NCBI GenBank assembly: GCA_963786975.1
Contig: CAWBBE010000011.1
Span: forward strand, 1-64,000
From: Palsa-506 sp963786975
Lineage (GTDB): Bacteria; Actinomycetota; Actinomycetes; Streptosporangiales; Streptosporangiaceae
Length of the DNA stretch: 64,000 bases
Reading direction: 5' to 3'
A program made the position numbers and the translations under genes. Positions 45,382 through 53,793 of this stretch are shown here, one piece after another. Within the stretch, counting starts at the first letter, position 1; every line of letters starts with the position of its first letter. Below the pieces are notes generated by a model, which was not told the origin of the DNA, did no database searches, and worked only from the letters and a program-made list of their open reading frames with translations.

Positions 45382-45735
45382 ATGACAGCGCGGCAGATCC
45401 CGCATCTTCCCGGCCTGGCCCGGTTCTGGACGCAAGCGCTGGGCTGGAAGGTTCTTTCCGAGCGCGAGCGTGAGATCGTCATAGGGACCGACCAGAACGC
45501 GCCCTTCGGCATGTGCTTCATGCCAGTCACCGATCCCAAGACGGTCAAGAACCGCGTACATCTTGACCTCACCTGCAGCGCCGCCGACCGTGATCAGGAG
45601 ATTGACCGCCTTCTTGCGCTCGGAGCGCACCGGGTGGACATCGGGCAGACTGGCGCTGAGTCCTGGACAGTCCTGGCCGATCCTGAGGGAAACGAGTTCT
45701 GCGTCGTGCGCCCGAAGGAAACGCTCATCCGTTAG
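45382..45735 (+). CDS. VOC superfamily (glyoxalase-like) protein
   Basis: This 117-residue single VOC module has GLARFWTQALGWKVL, the TDPKTVKNRVHLDL segment and ESWTVLADPEGNEFCVV with the metal-site Glu. It closely resembles the tandem VOC protein at 59987-60724. The first beta strand expected before GLARFW is replaced by MTARQIPHLP, so the N-terminus may be truncated or the start frameshifted; there is no strong ribosome site. It follows the exporter by only four bases but is probably unrelated in function. Confidence 0.7.
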   Translation: MTARQIPHLPGLARFWTQALGWKVLSEREREIVIGTDQNAPFGMCFMPVTDPKTVKNRVHLDLTCSAADRDQEIDRLLALGAHRVDIGQTGAESWTVLADPEGNEFCVVRPKETLIR

Positions 45736-45739
45736 GGCC

Positions 45740-46002
45740 GGACACTGAGGGCCGCAGACGAACCATGTCCGCGGCTACTTATGTCTTCCAAGACAGCCCG
45801 GGCCGGCGCAGGCTCGGGTGAGGTGCCCGGCCGGAGCGCTCTTCTCGCGGCTGCCCACCGTTTGGCGAGGTGTGGCTCTTTTCTGGCATGCGGTCCGGCC
45901 GGGCATCGTGGCGAGGCGTGGCTCAAGAAGGGTCTGCTCAGCTCGAAGTAGCGTTGCCCGTCCTCGCTGACAGGGATGCAGCTCGGCGAGGAAGGTTGCG
46001 TG
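45740..46002 (+). ncRNA. Candidate IS110 bridge-RNA region
   Basis: The non-coding leader of the IS110 transposase holds a TGTCTT-CC-AAGACA hairpin (45782-45795), a near-perfect CCCGGGCC / GGCTCGGG stem (about 45798-45819) and a 16-base direct repeat TGGCGAGGYGTGGCTC at 45863 and 45909. In characterised IS110 elements a structured RNA from this place pairs with donor and target DNA. Structure and ends here are inferred, not computed. Confidence 0.45.
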
Positions 46003-47316
46003 ATGGATCAGGTGATCATCGGGGTTGACCCCCACAAGCTTTCGGTCACGATCGAGGCCAGGGACAGGCGGGAGGTTCTGCGGGCCACGGGCCGGTTCGG
46101 CACGGACACCGCGGGCTACCGGCAGCTGCTGCAGGCTGCCCGTCAGTGGCCGCAGCGCGTCTGGGCAGTCGAGGGCGCTAACGGAATCGGGCGCCCGGTC
46201 GCGCAGCGGCTGCTGGCCGATGGCGAGCGGGTGCTCGACGTGCCGGCCAAGCTGGCCGCCCGGGCGCGGGTGTCTGGCACCGGCCAGGGACGCAAGACCG
46301 ACGCCACCGACGCGCACGCGATTGTCATGGTGGCACTGCGGGACACCGGATTACGCGAGCTGAGCTCCGACCCGGAGCTGATGGTGCTGCGAATGCTGTG
46401 CGACCGCCGTGATGAGATTTCCCGTGCCCGGGCGCAGGCGCTGAACCGGATGCACCGGCTCTTCCTGGAGCTGCTGCCGGGCGGGGCGCCGGTGAAGAAG
46501 TCCACGGAGCAGTACAAGGCCATGCTGGCCAGGGTGCGCCCCCGTGACCTGGCCGGCAAGACCCGCCGCCGGATGGCCGCCGAGGAACTAGCTGACCTGG
46601 CACGGTACGACATCAAGCTCAAGGCAATGAAAGCCGAGCTGAAGGCCGCGGTCCAGGCGACCGGATCACACTTGATGGACATCCACGGAATCGGCCCTGC
46701 CGGCGCCGCCCGGATCCTGGCCGACGTGGGAGACATCGCCCGGTTCCCCGACCGCAACCACTTCGCCTCCTGGACCGGCACCGCCCCCATCGACGCCTCC
46801 AGCGGAGAGCACACCCGCCACCGCCTGTCCCGCGCCGGGAACCGCCGGCTCAACCACGTGCTCTACATGGCCGGCATCGTCCAGCTCCGCCACGACACCC
46901 CCGGCCGGGCCTACTACCGGCGCAAGCGGCAGCAGTCCAAGACCTCCATGGAAGCCATGCGCTGCCTGCGCCGGCGCCTGTCCGACGTGGTCTACCGCCA
47001 GCTCGCCGCCGACGCCGCCGCACGGCCAGCAGCACCAGATCAGGCAGGCCCGGGAGGGCACTCGGGGACGACTCTAAAATCCAGCGCGGCCGACCTGACC
47101 CCGGACATCGGCTCTTCGGACAAGCCACTTCCCGGACCCGCACCCTCGACGCTACCCCCGCCGGTGCCCGCCAGGAACCCCGCCGGGCCGGGGACAGGCG
47201 CCACACCGCGCCGGCGCGCCAGAGGTGTCAACGTGGAGCGCCCCACCGGACGAACGACGTTGACACCGACAAGCGTCGGCGCACAATCGAAAGCCTCCCG
47301 GACACCCACCCCTTGA
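46003..47316 (+). CDS. IS110 family transposase (bridge recombinase)
   Basis: This 437-residue transposase has the RuvC-like DEDD residues Asp9 (IIGVDPHK), Glu57 (WAVEGANG), Asp100 and Asp103 (KTDATDAH). The Tnp domain contains DIHGIGPAGAARILADVG, FASWTGTAPIDASSGEHT with a serine that may be catalytic, and RLSRAGNRRLNHVLYMAGI. A Pro-rich tail of about 85 residues after the Tnp domain is longer than usual. ATG 46003 follows GAGGAAGG. The gene appears complete, so the element may still move. The sequence CTTGACAAAGTTCTTCATAG at 47313-47332 resembles the right end of related elements. Confidence 0.92.
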   Translation: MDQVIIGVDPHKLSVTIEARDRREVLRATGRFGTDTAGYRQLLQAARQWPQRVWAVEGANGIGRPVAQRLLADGERVLDVPAKLAARARVSGTGQGRKTDATDAHAIVMVALRDTGLRELSSDPELMVLRMLCDRRDEISRARAQALNRMHRLFLELLPGGAPVKKSTEQYKAMLARVRPRDLAGKTRRRMAAEELADLARYDIKLKAMKAELKAAVQATGSHLMDIHGIGPAGAARILADVGDIARFPDRNHFASWTGTAPIDASSGEHTRHRLSRAGNRRLNHVLYMAGIVQLRHDTPGRAYYRRKRQQSKTSMEAMRCLRRRLSDVVYRQLAADAAARPAAPDQAGPGGHSGTTLKSSAADLTPDIGSSDKPLPGPAPSTLPPPVPARNPAGPGTGATPRRRARGVNVERPTGRTTLTPTSVGAQSKASRTPTP

Positions 47317-47388
47317 CAAAGTTCTTCATAGAAGGGAGCCAGAAGCGTGCACGTTCGCGGTCGTCGGCGAGCGCTTGCTTGAGCAGGT

Positions 47389-47715
47389 TCACCTGAGCGA
47401 GGCAATGAGATCCGCGATGGCTGCGGCACGGCTGGTGGCCGTCCCTGCCGCGACGTGAACGATGCCGAAGCCGTGCTCTTGGTAGACCTGCTCATGCAAG
47501 GCCCCGAATTCGACGGAATCGGCGTAACTGATCCGGCGGGCAGCCGTCGGCCTGATGAATCCGAGCGGACACAGCAAGAAAACGGGCTGCTCGTACAGCT
47601 GCTCCCCGATCATCCTTGCGACTTCCCCGGCGAGCAGAGGCGTCACCGGATGCCCCAGGTACCGGGCCAGGGCCAAGGTGCACAGCGGTGACCGGTCATG
47701 CACCTGGACCCGCGC
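47389..47715 (-). pseudogene. AAA_28-type ATPase C-terminal fragment
   Basis: The frame reads VHDRSPLCTLALARYLGHPV, EQLYEQPVFLLCPLGFIRPT, ARRISYADSVEFGALHEQVY and ends AAIADLIASLR, the second half of small AAA_28 P-loop proteins. The Walker A half is missing. Just upstream (ATG 47767, good ribosome site) lies MKAIVQEQFGS, the start of a zinc-type quinone oxidoreductase that breaks off after eleven codons. A deletion seems to have joined the two genes. Confidence 0.6.
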
Positions 47716-47801
47716 ATCGCCGCCACCGGCTCCTGCTGCCGAACTGCTCCTGGACAATCGCCTTCATCAGGTCACCTCGTGTCGTCGCGCGCAGCGCATG
47801 G

Positions 47802-48263
47802 CTAGTGATGAAATCCGACGCCGGCTGCGATCTCGATGACGAGAACCACGGCGACTAGCCAGTCAACGGCGGCGCAAAACGGCGGCCACCACCGGGTGCC
47901 GCCAACGTAGTGGCTGCGTTCTTGCCAGCAGTCCTTGAGACCATGGCCTGCATAGCCAACGACGAGCAGCCACGCCGATCCGGTGACGGCCGCCGCGGCC
48001 AGCAAGACGAAGGCGCCAGCGACGCTGCTCTCGACGGCGATGACCCGGGGCCGTCCGTCGGCGACCGCGAACCCGATGTAGACCGCTGCGATCAGGGCCA
48101 GCAGGAGTGCCTGGACGGTCGCCTGATCGAGCCACCAGAGGGCGAGCGGCGAGGCGGCCTGAATGGCGCCGAATGCCAGTCCGTACAGCACGGGTGCACG
48201 GATCGACTGCTTCCACCGTGGGGCGGGTGCCGCCGCGATGGGGCCAGTGGTTCGCTGCTTCAT
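47802..48263 (-). CDS. Hypothetical five-helix membrane protein
   Basis: This 153-residue protein has about five helices, among them PVLYGLAFGAIQAASPLALW, ALLLALIAAVYIGFAVADG, SVAGAFVLLAAAAVTGSAWL and AVDWLVAVVLVIEIAAGVGF. A conserved-looking loop GYAGHGLKDCWQERSHYVGG precedes the last helix. I do not recognise a named family with confidence. It starts four bases after the stop of the flavin monooxygenase upstream, so it may be the third gene of the multicopper-oxidase operon. Confidence 0.7.
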   Translation of the reverse strand: MKQRTTGPIAAAPAPRWKQSIRAPVLYGLAFGAIQAASPLALWWLDQATVQALLLALIAAVYIGFAVADGRPRVIAVESSVAGAFVLLAAAAVTGSAWLLVVGYAGHGLKDCWQERSHYVGGTRWWPPFCAAVDWLVAVVLVIEIAAGVGFHH

Positions 48264-48267
48264 CCGT

Positions 48268-49326
48268 TCACCGGCATGCGATCTGCCCGGCTAGGAACGC
48301 CGCGTCATTCCCCACCCAGCCGAGCAGCGCGGAGCCCCGCGTGTGCTGCCAGGTGAGGCCGAGCATGTACAGGCCGGGGGACCGCGTCACGCCACGTTTG
48401 TGCAGCACGCCTTCTTGCTTGTCCTTCACGTCGGGGATGTCGATCCAGGTGTGGTCGGCGGTGAACCCGGTGGCCCATACCACGGCGTCGTAGTCCGCGG
48501 TGGTGCCGTCGGCGAAGGTGACCGTCCGGCCGGCCGTGCTCGTCGCCCGGGGCCGGATCCGGATGCCGTGGCGGCGGGCGAGCCGCCGCGGCCCGGGCCC
48601 GATCACCTGGTCGCGGCCGGCCAGCCGTCTTCCCAGCCGCGAGTCCGCGGTTACCTTGTCCAGCCGCAGGGCGGTGGCCCAGGTCCAGATGTCACGGCCC
48701 AGCGGCCGCTGCGGGATCGCCGGGATCCGCTGGCCGGCGGACAGTTCCACGCTGTGGGTGTCCGAGAGTTCACCGGCGATCTGGCAGCCGGAGTTCGCGG
48801 CGCCGACGACCAGGATCTTCCCCGCCGGTACGTTCTGCGGGCGGCGGTAATCCGCGCTGTGGACCTGGTGCACGCCGGGATCGAGCCCTTCGGCGAACGG
48901 CGGGGTGAACGGCACCTGGAAGGGCCCGGTGGCCACCACCACCTGGCGGGCCTCCAGCACTTCGCCGCCCGCCTTCGCGACATAGCCGCTATCGCCTCTG
49001 GTGAGCGAGGTCACCTTCGTGCTGAGCCGGACCGGCAGGTCGAACTTCGCCGCGTACGCCTGCAGGTAGTCCGCGACGTCGTCCTTGCCCGGGTAGGTGT
49101 CGGGCCCAGCCGGGAAGGGCAGGCCGGGCAGGTTGTCATAGCGGCCCGAGGTGAACAGCTGCAGCGAACCCCACCGCGAGCGCCACGCCTGGCCGACCTG
49201 CGCGCCGGCGTCCGCGATCTGGAAGGACCGCCCGGATTGTTTCAGGTGGTAGCCCATGGCCAGGCCAGCCTGGCCGCCGCCGATGACCAGCACTTCCGGA
49301 GGCGGGCCCGCGGAGCCGGGGCTCAT
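48268..49326 (-). CDS. Flavin-containing monooxygenase-type NAD(P)/FAD protein
   Basis: This is a 352-residue flavoprotein. The FAD motif EVLVIGGGQAGLAMGYHLKQ starts near residue 10 and the NADP motif is KILVVGAANSGCQIAGELS near 165. The C-terminal DYDAVVWATGFTADHTWIDI supplies the ATG-type motif of FMO and CzcO-like enzymes. Relatives are annotated as NAD(P)-dependent monooxygenases linked to metal resistance. The start ATG at 49326 overlaps the multicopper oxidase stop by four bases, so the two are co-translated. Confidence 0.9.
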   Translation of the reverse strand: MSPGSAGPPPEVLVIGGGQAGLAMGYHLKQSGRSFQIADAGAQVGQAWRSRWGSLQLFTSGRYDNLPGLPFPAGPDTYPGKDDVADYLQAYAAKFDLPVRLSTKVTSLTRGDSGYVAKAGGEVLEARQVVVATGPFQVPFTPPFAEGLDPGVHQVHSADYRRPQNVPAGKILVVGAANSGCQIAGELSDTHSVELSAGQRIPAIPQRPLGRDIWTWATALRLDKVTADSRLGRRLAGRDQVIGPGPRRLARRHGIRIRPRATSTAGRTVTFADGTTADYDAVVWATGFTADHTWIDIPDVKDKQEGVLHKRGVTRSPGLYMLGLTWQHTRGSALLGWVGNDAAFLAGQIACR

Positions 49327-50960
49327 CGGGCTGGTTCCGGGCGGCGGGCCACGTTGAAGCTGAACATCATGCCGCTTTGGTTGTGCTCGGCGATGTGGCA
49401 GTGCGCCATCCACAGCCCGGGATTGGAGACGTCGAGGAGGATGTCCACGGTTTCTCCCGCGCGCAGCAGCACGGTGTCCTTCCACACCAGGTTGGCCTCC
49501 GGCTGCCCGTCCCGGGACAAGATCAGGAACCGGCCGGCTCCGTGGACGTGGAACGGGTGGTGCATCGGGTGATCGGAGTCCATCTCGTTGACCAGCCGGA
49601 TCTTCACCCGTTCCCCGACGGTGAACTCCCAGCTGATGTCCCCGTTCACCGCCCCGGTCTGGCGGTCGATCAGCTGCCAGATCATGTTGGCGGAGTCTGA
49701 TACGCGGTTGATCTCCGGCATCAGATCCTCCCACTCCAGGCCGTCGCCGTGCTCATGCCCGCCATGCGCCGCGCCCTGGCCGGGCTGCGCAGCCGGCGGC
49801 GGCGCATCGGAGGCCACCAGCTTCATCCCGCACTTCGGGCAGGTCCCCGGCTCGGCGGCGGTGACCTCGGGGTGCATCGGGCAGGCGTAGGAGGACGCCT
49901 GGGCATCGCCTGTCCCGTACAGCAGCGGCATTAGCGAATAGAACGCGAGCACCTTGTCGGGCGGCCGTTCGACGTCGCGGCCGATTGACTGATGCTCGGC
50001 GGTGAGCTCGGGATCAGTACGCAGCGCCCCGAACGCCCCGGCGGCCGCGCCAGGCTCGCCGTCGGTGACCGTGAATGCGCCGAGGTCATAGACGTGATCG
50101 GGGGTGCGGTGCTGCAGGAAAACCTGCCCGGGTGCCTCGAACAGCACGTCAATGACGGCCCGCTCGGATGGCGCGAGCAGCACCTCGTCGGTGAACGTCT
50201 CGCGTTCGTACCGGCCGCTGTCACCGCCGATCAGCTTGGCCCGCGCGCCGCGGATGGCGAAGTTGAAGATCCGCGTGTTCGCGGTGTTGACCACATACAG
50301 GCGCACCACCTCGCCCGCTGCCGCCTGGCCGGAGAACCCGGTCTCGCCGTTGATCAGCATCACGTTGCCGTACCGGCCCATCGCGACGAACGTCGGCCCG
50401 GACTTGCTGAACGGCGCGATCTGCCCGTCCTCGACCAGCAGGTCATCCAGTGTGAGTGTCAGCTGCCGGTCGGCGGCCGGCCAGTACCCCGGGTCGGACG
50501 GCTCGACCACGATCGTGCCGTACAGGCCCATCTCCAGGCCGAAGTCCTCGCGGATGTGCGGGTGGTACCAGTAGAACCCCGCGTCAGGGAAACGGACCTT
50601 GCAGGTGTATGTCCCGCCGACCGGGATCGGCACCTGGGTCTCGTCCGGCACTCCGTCGTAACGGTTCTCCAGCCGCAGCCCGTGCCAGTGCACGGTCGCC
50701 TCGACATCGCCGTCGTTGGTCACCCGCACGGTGATCTCGGATCCCTGATCGACGTGCAGGACCGGCCCGGGGATCGACCCGTTATAGCCGAGCATGCGCA
50801 GCTCGGCACCGTCGATGTTCTTGCGCACCGGGCCGATCCGCAGGTCAAGCCGGTCACCGTCGCCAAGCCGGGTCACCGCCGGGCGCGACACCTGCGGCAG
50901 TCCCGCCGTCTCCGTCGTGAACAGATCGTCATTTCCGTTTGGCTCAGCCTGGCCCGTCAT
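49323..50960 (-). CDS. Multicopper oxidase with embedded metal-binding domain
   Basis: This 545-residue enzyme oxidises a substrate with O2 at a four-copper site. Ligand motifs are TVHWHGLRLE and YWYHPHIRED in the first cupredoxin domain and MHHPFHVHGAG and MAHCHIAEHNQSGMM in the last. Between domains 2 and 3 (near residues 355-380) sits a heavy-metal-binding module with CPMHPE and CPKCGMKL, then a His-rich AHGGHEHGDG linker. There is no clear signal peptide from the ATG at 50960. A longer frame to 51329 is not supported. A role in copper or metal oxidation is inferred. Confidence 0.92.
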   Translation of the reverse strand: MTGQAEPNGNDDLFTTETAGLPQVSRPAVTRLGDGDRLDLRIGPVRKNIDGAELRMLGYNGSIPGPVLHVDQGSEITVRVTNDGDVEATVHWHGLRLENRYDGVPDETQVPIPVGGTYTCKVRFPDAGFYWYHPHIREDFGLEMGLYGTIVVEPSDPGYWPAADRQLTLTLDDLLVEDGQIAPFSKSGPTFVAMGRYGNVMLINGETGFSGQAAAGEVVRLYVVNTANTRIFNFAIRGARAKLIGGDSGRYERETFTDEVLLAPSERAVIDVLFEAPGQVFLQHRTPDHVYDLGAFTVTDGEPGAAAGAFGALRTDPELTAEHQSIGRDVERPPDKVLAFYSLMPLLYGTGDAQASSYACPMHPEVTAAEPGTCPKCGMKLVASDAPPPAAQPGQGAAHGGHEHGDGLEWEDLMPEINRVSDSANMIWQLIDRQTGAVNGDISWEFTVGERVKIRLVNEMDSDHPMHHPFHVHGAGRFLILSRDGQPEANLVWKDTVLLRAGETVDILLDVSNPGLWMAHCHIAEHNQSGMMFSFNVARRPEPAR

Positions 50961-51108
50961 GCCGTCACGGTAAGCCGTTGCCGTGGGCGGCACGGTGCCG
51001 TCCGCGTGCAGATGGGATGGAGAAGGCGGCTGCTGGTGAACCCGGGAGGCGGGCGCGCCCGGCATCAGGCAAGGTTCGCCCAGTCGACGTTTGGCTAGGC
51101 TTGGGTGC

Positions 51109-51846
51109 GTGGACGAGGGGCGTTCGACGCCTGGCACCGAAACGGGGCGGCGTACGGCGGTTCTCCACCGTCTAGCCTGGATGATCACCGGGATGGAATG
51201 TCCGCATCCGGTTCGGGTTGGTGTGGACGGATTCTCTGCGGCTGGCAAGTCCACGTTGGCCGATGAGCTGGCGGCTACGGTGGTAGGCCACGGCCGCACG
51301 AGCCTTCGGGCTGATCTGGATGACTTCAAGCGGCCACGCGCTGAACGACCTCCAGGCCCAGCTGGCTTCTACCATGGTGCGTTCGATCTCGACGCGATCC
51401 GCGCTCTCCTGCTGTCACCCCTCGGGCCGGGTGGGGATCGGCAGATCCGCTTGAAGTTCTTCGACCAGCAGAACCAGGCACCGTTCCCGGCCGAGGTGCA
51501 GTCCGTGGCCGCCGACACGATCGTGATCGCCGATGGCGCCTATCTGCTGCGTCCCGAGCTCCGCGACCTGTGGGACTTCCGGATCTTTGTTGAGATCGAT
51601 TTCGACCTGGTGCTAGCCAGGGGCGCCGCTCGAGACTCTGCCTGGATGGACTCCGCGCAGGCGGCAGCAGCGCACTATCGCCGTTACTACATCCCCGCCG
51701 AGCGGATGTACGACGCAGAGGTTGATCCTCGATCTCACGCCGATGTCATCGTCGATAACCGAGACGTCGCCGCCCCGGTACTTCGTGCCTCAGCCCCGAG
51801 CTATAAGGGGGACCAAGCGTCAGCCGGGCCGCTCGAGCATATATAA
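51109..51846 (+). CDS. Uridine kinase-like P-loop protein
   Basis: This 245-residue protein has a Walker A loop in VGVDGFSAAGKSTLADELA, the DLDDFKRPR segment typical of uridine/pantothenate-type kinases, and IVIADGAYLLRPELRD before a lid region (RGAARDSAW, HYRRYYIPAERMY). It likely phosphorylates a nucleoside or similar alcohol. GTG at 51109 is the better start by spacing; the longer ATG at 51091 adds six residues. Its last 100 bases overlap a membrane-protein gene on the other strand. Confidence 0.82.
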   Translation: MDEGRSTPGTETGRRTAVLHRLAWMITGMECPHPVRVGVDGFSAAGKSTLADELAATVVGHGRTSLRADLDDFKRPRAERPPGPAGFYHGAFDLDAIRALLLSPLGPGGDRQIRLKFFDQQNQAPFPAEVQSVAADTIVIADGAYLLRPELRDLWDFRIFVEIDFDLVLARGAARDSAWMDSAQAAAAHYRRYYIPAERMYDAEVDPRSHADVIVDNRDVAAPVLRASAPSYKGDQASAGPLEHI

Positions 51847-52495
51847 TCTTGACCCGCGCATCGATAACTCGGATCCCGCGCTCCGGGATTACTACGACGA
51901 AATCTCTCGAGTAAGTATCATTCGAAAAGAGGTACGTATTATTGCCGACTGGTCTCAATGTGGCCAGAGTCCTTGCTTCCATATGTCCGCTGAATCCAAT
52001 GTCCGGAAGCTTGGGAATTGAGAAGTAGAAGGTCTGCAAAGGCAGGGTCTGCGCATAGGCGATCATGTTCCGCTGTGTCGCCGCAAGAGATGGGATGCCT
52101 GAACTAGTGCCGTTCGCGTAGCTGAGCACGGTGACTATCAGCATCGAGTTTAATATGGTGGCCGCTGCCGGAGAGACATTTTCCATCGTAAATCTGAGCG
52201 TGACGAACCTGTTGCTGCCTGACCGGACGACTGGGCCGGCGCTGAGCGAATATTCAATCGCCGATTGCGTGCTCTCGGGAAGGTACACACTCTGATACCA
52301 GAATTGCGCAGCCACGGCCAGCAGGGCGGCCGAGACGCCAGCGCCTGCCAGGCCCCTGCCGATGTCCCCCCATCTCGGGAGAATTGACGGAATGAGCCAG
52401 CAAGCTAGGAGCAAGTCGAGTAATGCCAGCGCACCGAATATGCTTGCTTTAGCAAGTTCGTACCGAAACGAGTAAAAGGCAATGGTGATGTTCAC
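51746..52495 (-). CDS. Hypothetical membrane protein with outer domain
   Basis: This 249-residue protein has two N-terminal helices (ASIFGALALLDLLLACWLIP, GRGLAGAGVSAALLAVAAQF) and a beta-rich exported part (RFVTLRFTMENVSPAAATIL, YSRDFVVVIPERG). No family is recognised. Codon use is AT-richer than in neighbours. Its last 33 codons run antisense into the kinase gene and look like stop-loss read-through. It lies 42 bases behind another small membrane protein and is probably in one operon with it. Confidence 0.6.
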   Translation of the reverse strand: MNITIAFYSFRYELAKASIFGALALLDLLLACWLIPSILPRWGDIGRGLAGAGVSAALLAVAAQFWYQSVYLPESTQSAIEYSLSAGPVVRSGSNRFVTLRFTMENVSPAAATILNSMLIVTVLSYANGTSSGIPSLAATQRNMIAYAQTLPLQTFYFSIPKLPDIGFSGHMEARTLATLRPVGNNTYLFSNDTYSRDFVVVIPERGIRVIDARVKIIYARAARLTLGPPYSSGLRHEVPGRRRLGYRR

Positions 52496-52537
52496 GTACA
52501 GGCCAGCGACAACGCCCGCGCCGACCAGAACGACTTG

Positions 52538-52813
52538 TCAGTTGGCGAGCCTAGCGATTCTCTTTCGCCAGGGCATGCTTGTCTTGCCAGCGAGGAGGGC
52601 GATTCCGGCCAGACCTACGACACCTGCAAGACCCGCGATACCTGCAAGCAGATAGGACAGGCCGACGAGCTGAGCCGAGAGCGACACCGGCGAGAACACA
52701 TCCTGGATCCCGATCCAGGCAGCCACGACAGCGGTCACCAGCAGGCCTAAGCACGTGATCACCAACCCAGCCAGCTGTAAGAGTCTGAGAAACGTCCGGA
52801 ATTCAGTCGCCAT
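52538..52813 (-). CDS. Small hypothetical membrane protein
   Basis: This 91-residue protein has two to three helices: LQLAGLVITCLGLLVTAVVA and LSYLLAGIAGLAGVVGLAGI, with a basic tail (MPWRKRIARLAN). No family is recognised. It is the first gene of a probable two-gene operon with the protein encoded at 51746-52495 and shares its relaxed base composition. Confidence 0.65.
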   Translation of the reverse strand: MATEFRTFLRLLQLAGLVITCLGLLVTAVVAAWIGIQDVFSPVSLSAQLVGLSYLLAGIAGLAGVVGLAGIALLAGKTSMPWRKRIARLAN

Positions 52814-53103
52814 CGCAGCTGGCCTCCCCGCTCTTGCTACCCACCAGTTCCCCGCACATGACCGCCGGATACCAGGCAGCGCACAAGTCTCAGGGCCAAT
52901 TTACATATACGGCCGCCGACCTTACTACCCCAGCTCCACCGGTATCCGAACGGTCGCCGGCGAAGATCCAGGCGCCAGCTGTCCGAGTCCCGGCGGTGTG
53001 GCGGGCGTCTCAGCAAGGGAGCAGGCCGTGTTCACGATTGGTCACCTTGGCCGGTTGCCTCACGCGTACATGCCTGCTACGGCGCCGACCGGCAGTCCCA
53101 GGT

Positions 53104-53793
53104 TTACTGAGCGGGGGTCGCCAGGCGGTGCTGATAGGCGTACCGGACGGCTTGGGCGCGGTCGCGGGCGCCGGTCTTGGCGAAGATCCGGTTGATGTGG
53201 GTTTTCACGGTCGCGTTGCTGACGTAGAGGCGCTGCGCGATCTCGGCGTTACTCAGGCCGGAGGCGAGCAGGGCGAGCACCTCGGCTTCCCGGGGGGTGA
53301 GCCCGGCGGGCGGTGTACCGCCCGGGCCAGCCTGGCCGGCCTCCGGAGGCAGGCTGGTGACCGCGGCCACGAGGGTTTCCTGGACGGCGGGGTCGAGGTG
53401 GGTCTGGCCGACGTGGACCGCGCGGATCGCGGCCTCGATCTGCTCGGCGCTGGCGTCCTTGGTGAGGTACCCCAGCGCGCCCGCCTGCAGCGCGGGCAGG
53501 ATCGTCGCCTGGTCGGCGTAGGTGGTCAGCACCAGCACCCGGGCGGCGGGCAGCCGCTGGCGCAGGTCCGCGGTCGCGGTGATGCCGTCGGTGCCCGGCA
53601 TCCGCAGGTCCATCATGATCACGTCGGGGTGGTGGGCCTCGGCTAGCTGCACGGCCTCGGCCCCGTCGCTGGCCGTGCCGACGACCTCGACCCCGTCGAT
53701 GAGCGATACCAGCATGCTCAGCCCGTCGCGCACGACCCGCTGGTCGTCGGCGATCAGGACCCGGATCGTGCCGGGACCGGGCGCAGCGGTCAC
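53104..53793 (-). CDS. NarL/FixJ-type response regulator
   Basis: This is a 229-residue two-component response regulator. The receiver has the acidic pair in IADDQ, phospho-acceptor Asp62 in VIMMDLRMPG, Thr in VLVLTTYAD and Lys in GYLTKDAS. The C-terminal LuxR helix-turn-helix is LTPREAEVLALLASGLSNAE followed by NATVKTHINRIFAKTG. GTG at 53793 overlaps the kinase stop (GTGA), so it is translated with the partner kinase. Targets may be the operon itself or an exporter; none is adjacent. Confidence 0.93.
   Translation of the reverse strand: MTAAPGPGTIRVLIADDQRVVRDGLSMLVSLIDGVEVVGTASDGAEAVQLAEAHHPDVIMMDLRMPGTDGITATADLRQRLPAARVLVLTTYADQATILPALQAGALGYLTKDASAEQIEAAIRAVHVGQTHLDPAVQETLVAAVTSLPPEAGQAGPGGTPPAGLTPREAEVLALLASGLSNAEIAQRLYVSNATVKTHINRIFAKTGARDRAQAVRYAYQHRLATPAQ

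Larger units (their letters stand above)
45740..47340 (+). mobile_element. IS110-family insertion element (ends approximate)
   Basis: The unit comprises the structured leader, the transposase gene and about 25 trailing bases. IS110 elements lack classic terminal inverted repeats and target duplications, so the ends cannot be fixed by eye. The left flank is the intact VOC gene; the right flank is the truncated AAA_28 gene. Confidence 0.6.
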
